Assembly: GCF_030345075.1 (NCBI RefSeq)
Contig: NZ_CP128361.1
Span: 4,402,001-4,466,000, forward strand
Direction of reading: 5' to 3'
Source: Solwaraspora sp. WMMA2065
GTDB taxonomy: Bacteria; Actinomycetota; Actinomycetes; Mycobacteriales; Micromonosporaceae
Length of the DNA: 64,000 nt
Part shown: in pieces, positions 63,071 to 64,000 of the stretch
How positions within the stretch are numbered: the stretch's first letter is position 1
How the letters are laid out: each line of letters starts with the position of its first letter
Position numbers and translations under genes: made by a program
The notes under the pieces: model-generated
What the model was told of the DNA's origin: nothing
Database searches by the model: none
What the model saw: the letters and a program-made list of their open reading frames with translations, nothing else

Positions 63071-64000
63071 CTACGAAGCCGCTTGATCCTGCCTCCCGGA
63101 ATCAGAGGCGGTCACCGCCTGGCGGGAAGATCCGGCCGCTGACCTACACGCCGCCGGGTGATCCTGGCCGAGCCAGGAAACGGGCGATGGTCGGTCGGGC
63201 CCCCGCCAGAACAACCGTACGCACGCGCCGAATCGTCGCATCGCCTGGTCGAACGCCTGATGCCGACGCAGGAGCCCGGCAAGCGCGGGCGTCTCCCCGA
63301 AGCCGCGGTACCGGGCCACGGTCCGGCCAGCACGGGCAGCAGCCGCAAGCGCGGGAAGTACGGAGCCGGCGACGTTGACCGGGTCCGGCTCGTACGCGAT
63401 CTCCTGTTGTCCGGTTCGTGCGCTTTTGACCAGGCCCCATGGCATTCCGTGCACGGTCGCCGACAGCAGCGCGTACACCTTCGGCATGTCCGGGAAGGCC
63501 TCCTCAACCAGGTCCGAGGACCTGGTGGCCATCGGAAACTCGGGGCCGCCCGGTCGTACCCGAATCCCCTTGATCCGGTTGCCGGTCCGGTTCGGAACCG
63601 TCTCGATCCTCGGCTGCCGGACAGATTCAGCAGCTGGTCCAGCTCGGCCTGAACTCCTGGTCCAGGGGCAGCCATGTACGGGTTGCCCGGGATGCCGGCG
63701 GCGCCGCTGGCGGCGGCATCGGCGTCAGCGAGTAGGAAAGCCACACCTCGTCCAAGCCGAACGTCGTACGGCTGACCGTCAGCGAACAGGTGCACCATGA
63801 GGGCGGCGGCCTCTACCGCCGAGCGTGCCAGGCTTGCGTGCGCGTAGAGCGGCACCGCCTCCCGCGGTCGCGCCAGCAGCGCTCCGAGACATCGCACGTG
63901 ATCGGCGACCGACACCGCCACATGGAGACCGGCCACCACCGCCCGGCGTCCCAGAGCGTGCCGGTCCTCGCTGCGCGTCGCCGTCAGCGACGCCCGGTGG
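63071..64000 (-). pseudogene. Frameshifted hypothetical gene, 5' end beyond window
   Basis: The first frame runs in from the window edge: 'AVVAGLHVAVSVADHVRCLG', 'LARSAVEAAALMVHLFADGQ'. Near 63620 similarity to a real protein continues only in another frame: 'IETVPNRTGNRIKGIRV', 'MPKVYALLSATVHGMPWGLV'. It resembles unnamed actinobacterial proteins with a mostly helical fold; no function is known. The frameshift could be real or a sequencing error. Confidence 0.55.

Overview
The window is very GC-rich, uses GTG and TTG start codons often, and packs genes with 4-base stop/start overlaps. It carries late genes of the futalosine menaquinone pathway, a BldC-type regulator, a WhiJ/BldB-type XRE-DUF397 pair and NlpC/P60 wall hydrolases. 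This points to a filamentous actinomycete, most likely Micromonosporaceae; the family assignment is an inference from gene content.

Region 1 (1-21.7 kb) looks like ordinary chromosome. It opens with the end of an MFS transporter and a degenerate Mrr-like protein. The menaquinone genes follow: UbiD, UbiA and UbiX family enzymes, and mqnE further on. Between them sit a class I terpene synthase, a BldC-like regulator, an Lrp regulator next to an L-cysteine desulfhydrase-like enzyme, a DEAD-box helicase, a proline-rich tail-anchored protein and an NlpC/P60 hydrolase. After mqnE come a DUF2254 membrane protein, a Na+/H+ antiporter, small membrane proteins, a glutathione peroxidase, a Uma2 nuclease and a secreted serine protease with a ricin-type lectin domain. 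The protease promoter carries a CebR-like palindrome.

Region 2 (21.8-25.5 kb) holds an XRE/DUF397 pair, four tiny genes on the other strand and a membrane protein whose first 58 bp are duplicated upstream.

Region 3 (25.5-37.5 kb) is one 11-gene operon with coupled start and stop codons. It encodes an ATP-grasp ligase, a DUF364-type protein, a cysteine-synthase-like PLP enzyme, a dipeptide-epimerase-like enolase-superfamily enzyme, an MFS exporter, a methyltransferase, a complete peptide/nickel-type ABC importer with both ATPases fused, and a GNAT acetyltransferase. A Fur-family-like palindrome lies in front. The set reads as make, export and re-import of a small amino-acid-derived chelator. 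I do not recognise a characterised pathway with this gene order.

Region 4 (37.5-64 kb) is an accessory island. It contains truncated regulators, a 1150-residue membrane-spanning protein with an external discoidin domain, an IS5 element nested in an IS256 element, a broken tyrosine integrase with ten in-frame ACCATC hexamers, and half of a tRNA-Lys gene. It also holds a two-gene system of an alpha/beta hydrolase and a caspase-NACHT-WD40 protein with 20 near-identical WD repeats, three back-to-back insertion sequences, and a membrane NACHT-TPR protein facing a decayed hydrolase. This looks like a defence or signalling island eroded by transposons and indels.
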